Positions 39,457 to 47,535 of a stretch of 64,000 bases of DNA are shown one piece after another. The translations under genes and the position numbers were made by a program. The stretch's first letter is position 1. Every line of letters starts with the position of its first letter. The notes beneath the pieces are model-generated. The model saw only the letters and a list, made by a program, of their open reading frames with translations, ran no database searches and was not told the origin of the DNA. Source of the stretch: Nocardioides rubriscoriae (GTDB lineage: Bacteria; Actinomycetota; Actinomycetes; Propionibacteriales; Nocardioidaceae); NCBI RefSeq assembly GCF_008087085.1, contig NZ_VIYJ01000002.1, forward strand, positions 248,001-312,000, in the 5' to 3' direction.

Positions 39457-39752
39457 GCGAGCCGCGCCCGCAGGTCGAGCACACCCCCGACGGGCACCAT
39501 GTCGTCATCGACGGCCGCCGCTGGCGCGCCACCGACCCCGACATCCCCGACGTACGGCGCGACGAGCTGCAGCACGTGCTGATGGCCTGGCGACGCGAGG
39601 TGCGGCGCACGAAGGGCACCGACGAGGAGCGGCGCGCCCGCGACGGCGTCCAGGCCGCGAAGGTGGCGCTGGGGGAGCGCGGCGACCCCTGGTGGGAGCA
39701 GACCGACGCCGAGCGCCGGGCCCGCTGGGAGACCGAGGTCCCCGAGCCGTAG
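39453..39752 (+). CDS. Small conserved actinobacterial protein of unknown function
   Basis: A 99-residue acidic/basic protein starting at a GTG that overlaps the MFS stop. It contains VVIDGRRWRATDPDIPD, a helical RRDELQHVLMAWRREVRR, and AAKVALGERGDPWWEQTD. This layout is familiar from small actinobacterial proteins sometimes labelled 'biopolymer transporter Tol', a name with no functional support. I assign no function. The last residues are charged and likely disordered. Confidence 0.78.
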   Translation: MSEPRPQVEHTPDGHHVVIDGRRWRATDPDIPDVRRDELQHVLMAWRREVRRTKGTDEERRARDGVQAAKVALGERGDPWWEQTDAERRARWETEVPEP

Positions 39753-39859
39753 ACCCCAGATTTTTACCTCCCGGGTGCTGACCCGCAGCCGGGCGGCGGC
39801 TTACATTCTCGGCCTGGCCGTGCGCATCGGGGTGCGCGGCACGCAGATCGAGGTGCGCC

Positions 39860-40675
39860 GTGCATCCAGAGGTCCCAGCCTCACCGGGCGGTCCCGGTGC
39901 CGACGACGTCCCTGCGGCGGTCCGGTCGGTGCCCGCCTTCGCCCACGCGCCCAGCGCCCAGGTCGCCCCGCCCCGGCGCCGCCGCGGGCGGCCCCGACCG
40001 GCGCTCGTGACGGCCCTCCTCGTCGCGCTCGTGGTCGGGACCGCCGGGGCGGCCGCGGTCGTCCCCGTGGTCCGTGACCGCCACGACGCGTCGCTGGGGG
40101 TCCTGCGTCCCGGGGCCGACGACGCCCCCGTCCTCGTGGCCGACGCGGCGCCGGCCACGACCGAGCCGGCGGTCGAGCGTCCTGCGCGCCCCGGACCCGT
40201 GCCGCTGCGACCCCGGGTGCGGGTGCGTGCCGACGACGGGGCGCTGCGGGTGCGGTTGTCCGCGCCGGTCCGCGGGACCGTGCGCTGGCTGCTGCGGGGC
40301 CCGCAGGGACGCGTGCGCGACCGCCGGGTGCTGGTCGTCGGGCCGCGACCCACCCGGCTGACCGTCGCCCGCCTCGCGCCCGGGCGCTACCGGTGGCGGG
40401 TCCTCCCGGTGGCCGCCGGTCGCCCGCGCCACGGCACCGCCGTCGTACCGCCCGTCCTCCCGGCGCCGGTCCCACCACCGGTCGCCCCACCCGCCCTACC
40501 CGTCCCACCCACCGCACCCACCGCACCCACCAGCCCGGCCGGCACGCCCGACCCGACCGGCCCGCGCCACCACCGGGGGCCACGCCGCCACGGCAGTCCG
40601 TCGGCCGAGCCCGAGGACCCCGCCGACACGATCGGCCCCGACGACATCCCCGACCCCGTCGACCCCCACCCCTGA
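39860..40675 (+). CDS. Single-pass membrane protein with proline-rich tail, unknown function
   Basis: A 271-residue protein with a disordered N-terminus, a basic patch (PPRRRRGRPRPA), one membrane helix (about 49-70), and a small extracytoplasmic beta domain (about 115-190, VRVRADDGALRVRLSAP, cited in part). The tail is very rich in Pro, Ala and His (about 195-271). The GTG start has a GAGG element. A promoter of the form CTGACC (39778-39783), 18 bp, TACATT (39802-39807) is plausible upstream. The family is not recognised. It precedes another exported unknown by 16 bp and is probably in one operon with it. Confidence 0.62.
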   Translation: MHPEVPASPGGPGADDVPAAVRSVPAFAHAPSAQVAPPRRRRGRPRPALVTALLVALVVGTAGAAAVVPVVRDRHDASLGVLRPGADDAPVLVADAAPATTEPAVERPARPGPVPLRPRVRVRADDGALRVRLSAPVRGTVRWLLRGPQGRVRDRRVLVVGPRPTRLTVARLAPGRYRWRVLPVAAGRPRHGTAVVPPVLPAPVPPPVAPPALPVPPTAPTAPTSPAGTPDPTGPRHHRGPRRHGSPSAEPEDPADTIGPDDIPDPVDPHP

Positions 40676-40691
40676 GCAGGCAGGAGCGCCG

Positions 40692-41954
40692 ATGCACCCC
40701 TCTCCCCGACGCGCCACCCTCGCAGTGGCGGCCGTGGTCGCGACCGTCCTGGCGGTGCTCGCCGGGCCCGCCCCGTCACCGGCCGAGCCACCGCCCCCGA
40801 CCGCCGCGCGCGTGCGACCCGCGGACCGGCCGTGGACCGGGTTCGCGATCCCGCGGACCGGGCGCGCCGCCTCGGGCTGGATCGGCGCCCGCCGCCTCCA
40901 CGGCGCGGTGGTCGTCTACCGCACCGACCCCCGGCGCAGGGCCACCTCCCGGGCCTTCGTCGGCGCCCGGACCACCCGCAGCTTCCGCGCCGGCGGCGGC
41001 CGCCGGGTCGGTCCCTCCCGGACGGCGTGCGCCGCGCTCCTGCTGGGGCGCTACGGCGTCCCGGCGCGGTCCTCGACCCCCGCCGAGCGACGGCTCCAGG
41101 CCGCGGCGGTCGACGTGGCGGTGCTGCACCTGCTCTTCGGGCGCGGCTACCGCTACGACGGGCTGGCCCAGCGGCGGCGTACCGACCAGCGCCGCAACGG
41201 CCCGCTCATCCGTGCCTACGCCCGCGAGCTCCTCGCCGGCTGTGACCAGGCCGGCCCCTACCGCGTCCGGCTGGAGGCTGCGACGGACCGGGTCGACGTC
41301 GGTGACCGGGTCGACCTCACCGCGACGGTCCTCTCGCGCGCCGGACTCCCGGTGGCCGGGGTCACCGTCGGGGTGACGCCGGGCGACGGGAGCCCGCCCT
41401 ATGACGTGGTGACCGGGTCCGACGGCACCACCACCGTCGCGGTGACCCCGCGCTCCTCCGGCCCGCTGACCCCGGCGACGGTGACGCGGCGCCTGCCGTC
41501 GACCGCGCTGCGGGTGCTGGTGCCCCGGGCACGGGGCGCGTCGCGCGTGGTGCAGGCCGGGCTCAAGCTCGGTGACGCCTACCCGCGCAGCGTGACGGTC
41601 GTGGTGCAGGGTCAGCCGACGCTGCGCCTGCTGGCGGTCGGTCCCGTGGACCGCAACACGCAGTTCCGCACGACGTTCCGGCTGGGCGCTGCCTACCCCG
41701 GCCGGCGTACGGCGACCGTGCAGGTCTTCGGGCCGCTGGCGTCCGAGCCGGTCGTCGCGGGTGAGCCCGACCCGCGGTGCCGGCCGCGGTCGCTGGTCCG
41801 GCAGCGCCGGGTGGTCGTCGACGCCGCCGGCACTTACCGCACCGAGCCGCTGGCGCTCGGCAAGCGCGGCACCTACGTGTGGCGGGTCGTGGTGCCCGGC
41901 GACACCTACAACAAGCCGGTCTCGCTGTGCGGGGGGCAGTTCCGGGTGCGGTGA
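40692..41954 (+). CDS. Secreted protein with possible thioester-domain-like and Ig-like regions
   Basis: A 420-residue exported protein (signal peptide to about AEP, residue 33). The region CAALLLGRYG...AAAVDVAVLHLLFGRGYRYDG resembles the helical part of actinobacterial surface thioester-domain proteins (AAVQAAIWH type), but I do not see the Cys/Gln thioester pair, so this is tentative. From about 195 there are one or two Ig-like beta domains (VDVGDRVDLTATVLSRAGLPVAGV). It has no LPXTG sorting signal. Start: ATG with an AGGAGC site. Confidence 0.6.
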   Translation: MHPSPRRATLAVAAVVATVLAVLAGPAPSPAEPPPPTAARVRPADRPWTGFAIPRTGRAASGWIGARRLHGAVVVYRTDPRRRATSRAFVGARTTRSFRAGGGRRVGPSRTACAALLLGRYGVPARSSTPAERRLQAAAVDVAVLHLLFGRGYRYDGLAQRRRTDQRRNGPLIRAYARELLAGCDQAGPYRVRLEAATDRVDVGDRVDLTATVLSRAGLPVAGVTVGVTPGDGSPPYDVVTGSDGTTTVAVTPRSSGPLTPATVTRRLPSTALRVLVPRARGASRVVQAGLKLGDAYPRSVTVVVQGQPTLRLLAVGPVDRNTQFRTTFRLGAAYPGRRTATVQVFGPLASEPVVAGEPDPRCRPRSLVRQRRVVVDAAGTYRTEPLALGKRGTYVWRVVVPGDTYNKPVSLCGGQFRVR

Positions 41955-41965
41955 GCCGCGCTCAC
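41951..41965. terminator. Palindrome enclosing two convergent stop codons
   Basis: GTGAGC-CGC-GCTCAC is a perfect inverted repeat in the 7-bp gap between two converging genes. Both TGA stops lie inside the arms. It may act as a short bidirectional terminator. Confidence 0.45.
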
Positions 41966-42888
41966 GCGGCGACGCGGAAGCCGATGTTGCCGGTGTGGTC
42001 GGTCAGCAGGTTCTTGTCGCGGGCCGCGACGCGGTAGCGGTTGCAGTAGGAGTCGTGGCACAGGTAGGAACCACCGCGCCGGACCCGCTGCTCGGGGTCG
42101 ACGACGCCGTCGAGCGACCACGGGTCGGCGGTCCACTCCCAGACGTTGCCGGAGGCCTGGTAGAGCCCGTAGCCGTTGGGCCGGTGGGTCTTGACCGGGG
42201 TGGTGCCCACGGCGGCCGGTCCGCCCTCGTGGCGCACCGGGAAGTCACCGCGCCAGATCGTGCACGGCGGCGTCCGCAGCGACTCGGGGTGCTCGTCGCC
42301 CCAGGGGTACGTCGCCCCCTCGAGACCGCCGCGCGCCGCGCGCTCCCACTCGGCCTCGGTCGGCAGCCGGGTGCCGCTCCACGCGCAGTAGGCCTCGGCG
42401 TCACCGACCGAGACGTGCACGACGGGGTGCTGCGCCATCCGCCCGGCGTCGCTGCCGGGGCCGTGGGGGTGGCGCCAGTCGGCGCCGTCGACGCCGAGCC
42501 ACCACTCGGCCCCACCGGCCCGGCCGCGCACGGCCGCGGGGTCGGCGACCAGCAGGTGGAAGACGAACGACCAGCCGGTCCGCTCGGCCTCGGTGACGTG
42601 GCCGGTGGCCTTGACGAAGGTCGCGAACTGCTGGTTGGTCACCGTCGTCGCGCCGATCCGGAAGGCCGCGACCTCGACGTCGCGTACCGGTCCCTCGCCC
42701 TCTCCCGGGTTGACCAGGAGGCCGTCGTCGCCCATCGCGAACGTCCCGGCCGGTACGTCGACCAGACCGGTCGCGCGGACCCGGGCGGCTCGTGCGACGG
42801 GCGCGACCGGCGCAGCTGACGCTGGCGCGGTCTCCGGGTCCTCGGTGCGCGAGGGGGCGCAGCACGAGTGCCCGGGACCCGACTCCAT
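41962..42888 (-). CDS. Formylglycine-generating enzyme
   Basis: A 308-residue FGE/SUMF1-family protein that converts a cysteine in type I sulfatases to formylglycine. Both catalytic cysteines are present five residues apart, as in the human enzyme: Cys277 and Cys282 in GGSYLCHDSYCNRYR. The copper-dependent actinobacterial type is likely. Other family motifs are GNVWEW, LPTEAEWERAARGG, and the N-terminal HSCCAPSR. No sulfatase gene is in the window. The start (MESGPGHSCC) follows a leaderless -10 (TAGGCT, 42901-42896). Confidence 0.93.
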   Translation of the reverse strand: MESGPGHSCCAPSRTEDPETAPASAAPVAPVARAARVRATGLVDVPAGTFAMGDDGLLVNPGEGEGPVRDVEVAAFRIGATTVTNQQFATFVKATGHVTEAERTGWSFVFHLLVADPAAVRGRAGGAEWWLGVDGADWRHPHGPGSDAGRMAQHPVVHVSVGDAEAYCAWSGTRLPTEAEWERAARGGLEGATYPWGDEHPESLRTPPCTIWRGDFPVRHEGGPAAVGTTPVKTHRPNGYGLYQASGNVWEWTADPWSLDGVVDPEQRVRRGGSYLCHDSYCNRYRVAARDKNLLTDHTGNIGFRVAA

Positions 42889-42901
42889 GACCGCCAGCCT
42901 A
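42889..42901 (-). promoter_or_regulatory. Leaderless -10 (TAGGCT) for the formylglycine-generating enzyme
   Basis: On the minus strand TAGGCT (42901-42896) ends 7 nt before the ATG at 42888. The divergent chromate transporter starts 86 bp away at GTG 42975 with GACGCT 6 nt upstream, a weaker leaderless -10. Confidence 0.55.
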
Positions 42902-42974
42902 GTGAGCGACGCCTCGGACCCCGATCGGTCCGGTCCAGCACCGGTCGTCCACCTCGGTCTGGGACGCTTCGGCG

Positions 42975-44339
42975 GTGACCACGGCACGGCGACCCGACGA
43001 CGTCATCTCGCTGAGGACAGCCGCCGGGGCGTGGTTCCTGATCTCCCTGCAGACCTTCGGCGGACCCGCCGGCCAGATCGCGGTCATGCAGCGCACGCTG
43101 GTCGACGAGCGCCGGTGGGTCGGTCAGCAGCGCTTCCTCTTCGCGCTGTCCTACTGCACCCTGCTGCCCGGCCCCGAGGCGCAGCAGCTGGCGACCTACG
43201 TCGGCTGGCTGCTCAACGGCCTGCGCGGCGCCCTGGTGGCCGGGATCCTCTTCGTGCTGCCCGGCGTGGTCGCGATCATGGCCCTGTCGGTCGTCTATGT
43301 CTCCTACGGCGACACGACCGTGCTCGACGGGCTGTTCCTCGGCCTGGGGCCGGCGGTGCTGGCGATCGTCGTGCAGGCGGTGGTCCGGGTCGCGGGCAAG
43401 GGCCTGACCCACCCGGCCCTCGTGGCGGTCGCCGCCGCGTCGTTCGTGGCCCTCACCTTCCTTGCGGTGCCGTTCCCGGTCGTGGTCGCGGCGGCCGCCG
43501 CGACCGGCTGGGTGCTGGGGCGGCGCTACCCGTCGTTCGCGCGGCCGGCACCGGTGGGCGCCGCCGACGGCCCCGCCCCGCTCGTCCCCGACGACGCCCT
43601 GCACAGCGAGCGGCCCACGGTGCGGCGCTCGGTGCTGGTGCTGGTCGTCGGGCTGCTGCTGTGGACGACCCCGGTGCTCCTGGCCGGGGCCGTGCTCGGC
43701 CGCCAGAGCATCCTGGTCGACCAGGGCCTGTTCTTCGGCGGCACCGCGGTCGTCTCCTTCGGCGGCGCCTACGCGGTGCTGGCCTTCGTCGCCCAGCGCG
43801 CCGTCGAGGTCTACGGCTGGCTCGCGCCGGGGGAGATGGTGCGCGGTCTCGCGCTGGCCGAGACCACGCCGGGGCCACTGATCATGGTGGTGCAGTTCGT
43901 GGCCTTCGTCGGCGCCTACCGCGACCCCGGTGCGCTCGCCCCGTGGGTCGCGGCCGTCCTGGCCGCCCTGCTCACCACCTGGGTCACCTTCGTCCCGAGC
44001 TTCGTGTTCATCCTGCTCGGGGCGCCGTACGTCGAGCGGTTGCGGGGCAACCGGGCCCTGGCCTGCGCGCTGGCGGGCATCACCGCGGCGGTCGTCGGGG
44101 TGATCGCGAGCCTGGCGCTCTACTTCTCCCTGCACACGCTGTTCGACCAGACCCGTCACCTCTCGCCGTGGCTGCTGTCGTTCGACGTGCCCCGCCTCGC
44201 GACCGTGCGCTGGGACGCCGTGGCGATGGCCGGGCTCGGCTTCGCGCTCGTCCTCGGGGCGCGGTGGAGCGTGCTGCGCACGCTGGGGGTCTGCGCCGCC
44301 GTCGGCCTGGCGGTCGGGGTGGCGCGCAGCCTGGCGTGA
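42975..44339 (+). CDS. chrA: Chromate transporter (ChrA type, two-domain)
   Basis: A 454-residue membrane protein with two CHR domains. The duplicated signature is seen as FGGPAGQIAVMQ...LLPGPEAQQLATYVG in the first half and SFGGAYAVL...LAETTPGPLIMVVQFVAF in the second, separated by a charged loop. About ten hydrophobic segments are present. ChrA proteins export chromate; close homologues may move other oxyanions. The gene is divergent from the formylglycine-generating enzyme and has no chrB or chrC neighbour. Confidence 0.92.
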   Translation: MTTARRPDDVISLRTAAGAWFLISLQTFGGPAGQIAVMQRTLVDERRWVGQQRFLFALSYCTLLPGPEAQQLATYVGWLLNGLRGALVAGILFVLPGVVAIMALSVVYVSYGDTTVLDGLFLGLGPAVLAIVVQAVVRVAGKGLTHPALVAVAAASFVALTFLAVPFPVVVAAAAATGWVLGRRYPSFARPAPVGAADGPAPLVPDDALHSERPTVRRSVLVLVVGLLLWTTPVLLAGAVLGRQSILVDQGLFFGGTAVVSFGGAYAVLAFVAQRAVEVYGWLAPGEMVRGLALAETTPGPLIMVVQFVAFVGAYRDPGALAPWVAAVLAALLTTWVTFVPSFVFILLGAPYVERLRGNRALACALAGITAAVVGVIASLALYFSLHTLFDQTRHLSPWLLSFDVPRLATVRWDAVAMAGLGFALVLGARWSVLRTLGVCAAVGLAVGVARSLA

Positions 44340-44358
44340 GCAGTGCTCTCGTAAGGCC

Positions 44359-46755
44359 TCAGCCGGCGATCGCCGCGAGCACCACCAGCACGGCCACGCC
44401 GGCCAGCCCCACCAGCAGTGCGTGACGGCCGAGGGGGGCCAGGGCCTGCGCCGGGCCCCGCGACGTCGTGCTGCCGGTCCCAGTCGCGGTCCCGGTCCCG
44501 GCCAGCGCTGCCGCCACCACACCGCCGGTGGCCGCGACGACCAGGAGCCGGCCCACCGGGAGGTCGACGCCCGCGAGCAGGTCGGGGTCGGGCGTGCGAC
44601 CGGTGGCCAGCAGCCAGGCGCCGACGGCGCCGTAGGCGACCACGGCCGCGGTGAGCGTCACCGCCCCGGCCCGCGAGGCCAGGAACGCCCCGACGGCGCG
44701 CCGGTGGACGCCGAGCACGAGCCCGTGCACCAGCAGCAGCTGCCACACCAGGGGCGGGAAGGCGTCGACGACCTGCGCCGGCGACCACTGCGGGTCCCAG
44801 GCCCGGCCCACGGCCCACAGGGCCCACGACAGCACCAGCGCGAGCCACCACGACCGGCGTACGAGCCACAGCGCGGCGGGGGTCACCACCGCCAGCAGCA
44901 CGAACAGGCCGAGCATCGAGGTGACCCACGGGCCGACCTCCAGCAGGAGCAGGCGTCGCGCCGGTCCCCACGGGGTCGGGTAGTCGAAGAGGCGGTCGGC
45001 GTCGGGGAAGAGCTGTCGGCGCTCCCTGGTGGCAGGGTCGGTGATCGAGGTGAGGCGCCCCAGGTCGACCCCCGGCACCACGGACACGACGTGCACGACG
45101 AGCGCCGTGGCCACGGCCGCGAGGTAGAGCATCAGGGCCCGGCGGACCGCCGGCACGGCCGGCGCCACCGCCAGGGCGAGGCCCGAGACCACGACGAGAC
45201 CCTCCGGCACCGGCACCGACCCCAGGACCGTGCGCACGGCGTCGCGCTCGCCGAGCAGGACGACGGCGCTGCCCACGAGCGCGACGGCCACCAGCAGGCC
45301 CCGCACCGCGTCGAGCCGCGGGTCGCGCGCCCCGGCCTCGCCTCCGGGCGCCGGCCCCGGATCCGGCGTCGCCGAGGTCGGGCGCGAGCGCCGGACCACG
45401 ACGGCCGCCAGGAGCAGCAGCAGGACCCCGGCCGCCAGGGTCATGCCCAGCGCAGTCGGCGCGGGCGTCACCGTCGGCACGACGTCGCTGGTCGGATCGG
45501 GGAGCTCGCGCGCGCCGTCACCCGGCCCACCGGGCACGCCCGGCCCGCCCGTGCCGCCGGGACCGCCGGTCCCGCCGGTCCCGTACGGGTCCTCGACGAC
45601 CTTGCTCACCGGGCCGAGGTCGACCGAGGACGTCGACAGGTCGGCGCGGATCGCGCGCGCGATCTCGGGGTCGACAGTCACGCGCCAGTCGACGGCCTGG
45701 GTGGCGACCTCGGGCTCGATGCGGTTGACCTCGAGCCAGCTGATCAGCCCGATCAGCGGGTGGTCGGCGGCCGAGCCGAAGACCTGGCGCCACCACGACC
45801 GCTTCAGCGCGAGCTCGCTGGCCCCCGGCACCGCCGGGTTGTACAACGCGGAGGTCTGCACGAGCATCGGCCGGTCGCCGTCGGCGGCGAAGCGGTCGTA
45901 GAAGCTGGCGCGGCCGGCGTCGTCGCCGTACCCCCAGGTCTCCTGCAGCCGGGCGGTGAACTCGCCGCGTGGGACGACGTTGCGCTCGATGCCCTGGTCC
46001 TGGCCGAAGCGGTAGAGGGTCAGGCCCACCCAGTCGACGACGTCGTCACCGGGGAAGTAGGGGCCGTAAGGGTCGTCGCGCCGGGTCAGGCGCCCGTCGC
46101 CGTCGGTGTCGAGGGGACCCGACTCGCGCTGCTCGGACAGGTCGCGGGCGCCGTCGGCGTCGCGGTAGGGGTACCCGGAGCCGTAGACCGGCGACCACAC
46201 GGTCTCGACGTGGGGCGCGGTCGTGGCCAGGGCGGCGGCCAGGGTGCGGAACGCCGCGATGAAGGCGTCGGGCTGCTGGCCCCATGGCTCCCACGAGCCG
46301 TTCATCTCCGCGGCGAACCGCACCAGGAACCACGTGCCGAGCTCGTCGTGGAGCGTGTCGAGCATCCGCCCGAGGTCCTCGGCGTCGGCGGTCGTCAGCC
46401 CGGCCAGCCCGGCGCGCGGCTGCAGGTCGAGGACGACGACCGAGCCGAGCGTCGAGATCGCCCGCACCTGGCGCTCGAGGAACACCTGGTCGTCGGCCAC
46501 GACCGGGTAGTCGATCTGGAAGGTGAACGACGAGGGTGAGGCCCCCAGGTCGTCGGCGTAGTCGGCCGGGACGGCCGTCTCGATGTCGAGCTCGGGCCCG
46601 AACCACGGGTGACCGGGCTCCGGTCGCGGCATCGTCGCGTCGCCGTCGGCGGCGCCGGCGGCGCTGCCGGCCGAGGTGCCCAGCAGCACGACCAGGGAGA
46701 GCGCCAGCAGCGGGGACAGCAGGACACCGAGGGCGCGACGAGACGGCGACGCCAC
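44359..46755 (-). CDS. GH26-like glycoside hydrolase fused to polytopic membrane domain
   Basis: A 798-residue protein. After a signal segment (about 8-36), residues 45-345 resemble a GH26 barrel: the acid/base Glu150 is in RFAAEMNGSWEPWG. Where GH26 enzymes carry the nucleophile Glu, the aligned region reads PMLVQTSALY (Gln300), so activity is uncertain. DTDGDGRLTRRD (216-227) looks like an EF-hand-type calcium site. A Gly/Pro linker (about 375-400) leads to a polytopic domain with about ten membrane segments, containing LDAVRGLLVAVALV, similar in style to OpgC/acyltransferase proteins. It is the last gene of the five-gene operon, 2 nt after the previous stop, and probably modifies or trims the polymer. 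Confidence 0.75.
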   Translation of the reverse strand: MASPSRRALGVLLSPLLALSLVVLLGTSAGSAAGAADGDATMPRPEPGHPWFGPELDIETAVPADYADDLGASPSSFTFQIDYPVVADDQVFLERQVRAISTLGSVVVLDLQPRAGLAGLTTADAEDLGRMLDTLHDELGTWFLVRFAAEMNGSWEPWGQQPDAFIAAFRTLAAALATTAPHVETVWSPVYGSGYPYRDADGARDLSEQRESGPLDTDGDGRLTRRDDPYGPYFPGDDVVDWVGLTLYRFGQDQGIERNVVPRGEFTARLQETWGYGDDAGRASFYDRFAADGDRPMLVQTSALYNPAVPGASELALKRSWWRQVFGSAADHPLIGLISWLEVNRIEPEVATQAVDWRVTVDPEIARAIRADLSTSSVDLGPVSKVVEDPYGTGGTGGPGGTGGPGVPGGPGDGARELPDPTSDVVPTVTPAPTALGMTLAAGVLLLLLAAVVVRRSRPTSATPDPGPAPGGEAGARDPRLDAVRGLLVAVALVGSAVVLLGERDAVRTVLGSVPVPEGLVVVSGLALAVAPAVPAVRRALMLYLAAVATALVVHVVSVVPGVDLGRLTSITDPATRERRQLFPDADRLFDYPTPWGPARRLLLLEVGPWVTSMLGLFVLLAVVTPAALWLVRRSWWLALVLSWALWAVGRAWDPQWSPAQVVDAFPPLVWQLLLVHGLVLGVHRRAVGAFLASRAGAVTLTAAVVAYGAVGAWLLATGRTPDPDLLAGVDLPVGRLLVVAATGGVVAAALAGTGTATGTGSTTSRGPAQALAPLGRHALLVGLAGVAVLVVLAAIAG

Positions 46756-46757
46756 GG

Positions 46758-47207
46758 TCAGCTGCCGCCCCGCAGCACCACGAGGTCCCAGAGGTTGCGC
46801 CCGTCGATGCGTCGGTAGGACAGGCTGTCGAGAGCCGCCTTCGCCAGCGCCAGGCCGCGACCGTCCTCGGCCAGCTCGTCGGGCATCGTGGCCTTGCTGA
46901 GGTCCATCTCGACCGGGATCCCGTTGTCGCCCAGTCGTGCGACGACGTCGTCGCGGCCGACGTCGAGGACGATGTCGAAGCGGCGTCCGTCGCCGGGTGC
47001 GCTGCCGACCAGGGCGTGCTCGACGATGTTGCCGAGGATCTCGATCACGGAGGTCTCGAACCTCACCCGCTGCTGCGCGGTGACCTCGTGGGTCGTCCAC
47101 AGGTGGGCCATCATCGCGTGCACCAGCTCGAGGATCTCGGGCGTCGCCGGGGCGGAGAGCTCCAGGCGACCGTCGCGTCCGGTGTAGTCGGGCACGGGGT
47201 CAGTCAT
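46758..47207 (-). CDS. RsbW-like anti-sigma/serine kinase ATPase
   Basis: A 149-residue HATPase_c protein of the RsbW group. The N box is IEILGNIVEHA, the G1 box DNGIPVE, and the G2-like box EDGRGLALAKAALDSL. Such proteins bind and phosphorylate a STAS antagonist or hold another target. It overlaps the STAS gene by 8 bases, so the two are made together. No sigma factor lies nearby, so the target may be the glycosyltransferase or another partner. Confidence 0.9.
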   Translation of the reverse strand: MTDPVPDYTGRDGRLELSAPATPEILELVHAMMAHLWTTHEVTAQQRVRFETSVIEILGNIVEHALVGSAPGDGRRFDIVLDVGRDDVVARLGDNGIPVEMDLSKATMPDELAEDGRGLALAKAALDSLSYRRIDGRNLWDLVVLRGGS

Positions 47208-47535
47208 CGAAGGCGCCGTCGACGGAGGGACGAGGCCGCAGGATGCGGTCGAGGTTGGTCAGCTCGAAGACCGACAGCACCGCGGGGGAGACCCGGGCCA
47301 CCCGGAGGTCACCGCCGGCCTGCCGGGCGGTCTTGAGACCGCCGATGAGCGCCCCGAGACCGGAGGAGTCGACGAAGGTCGTCTCGCCCAGGTCGACCAC
47401 GATCCGTGAGGTGCCCCGCTCGACGAGGCCGACCAGCACCTCCCGCAGGCGGCGTGCCGACACCATGTTGAGGCGACCCTCGGGGGTCACCACCCCGACC
47501 CCGTCGGCCCGGGTCTCGACGCCGAACTCGGTCAT
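47200..47535 (-). CDS. STAS domain anti-sigma factor antagonist (RsbV-like)
   Basis: A 111-residue STAS protein. The phosphorylation site DSSGLGAL (Ser57/Ser58) is intact, as in RsbV/SpoIIAA. When unphosphorylated it should bind the RsbW-like ATPase encoded next; phosphorylation would release it. It overlaps the glycosyltransferase gene by ATGA and the ATPase gene by 8 bases. It sits between a phosphatase, a synthase and a kinase, which places the switch inside the operon. Confidence 0.93.
   Translation of the reverse strand: MTEFGVETRADGVGVVTPEGRLNMVSARRLREVLVGLVERGTSRIVVDLGETTFVDSSGLGALIGGLKTARQAGGDLRVARVSPAVLSVFELTNLDRILRPRPSVDGAFDD

Noticed and set aside
44338-44348. GAGCA-G-TGCTC palindrome after the chromate transporter
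   Set aside because: A one-base loop cannot form a stable hairpin.
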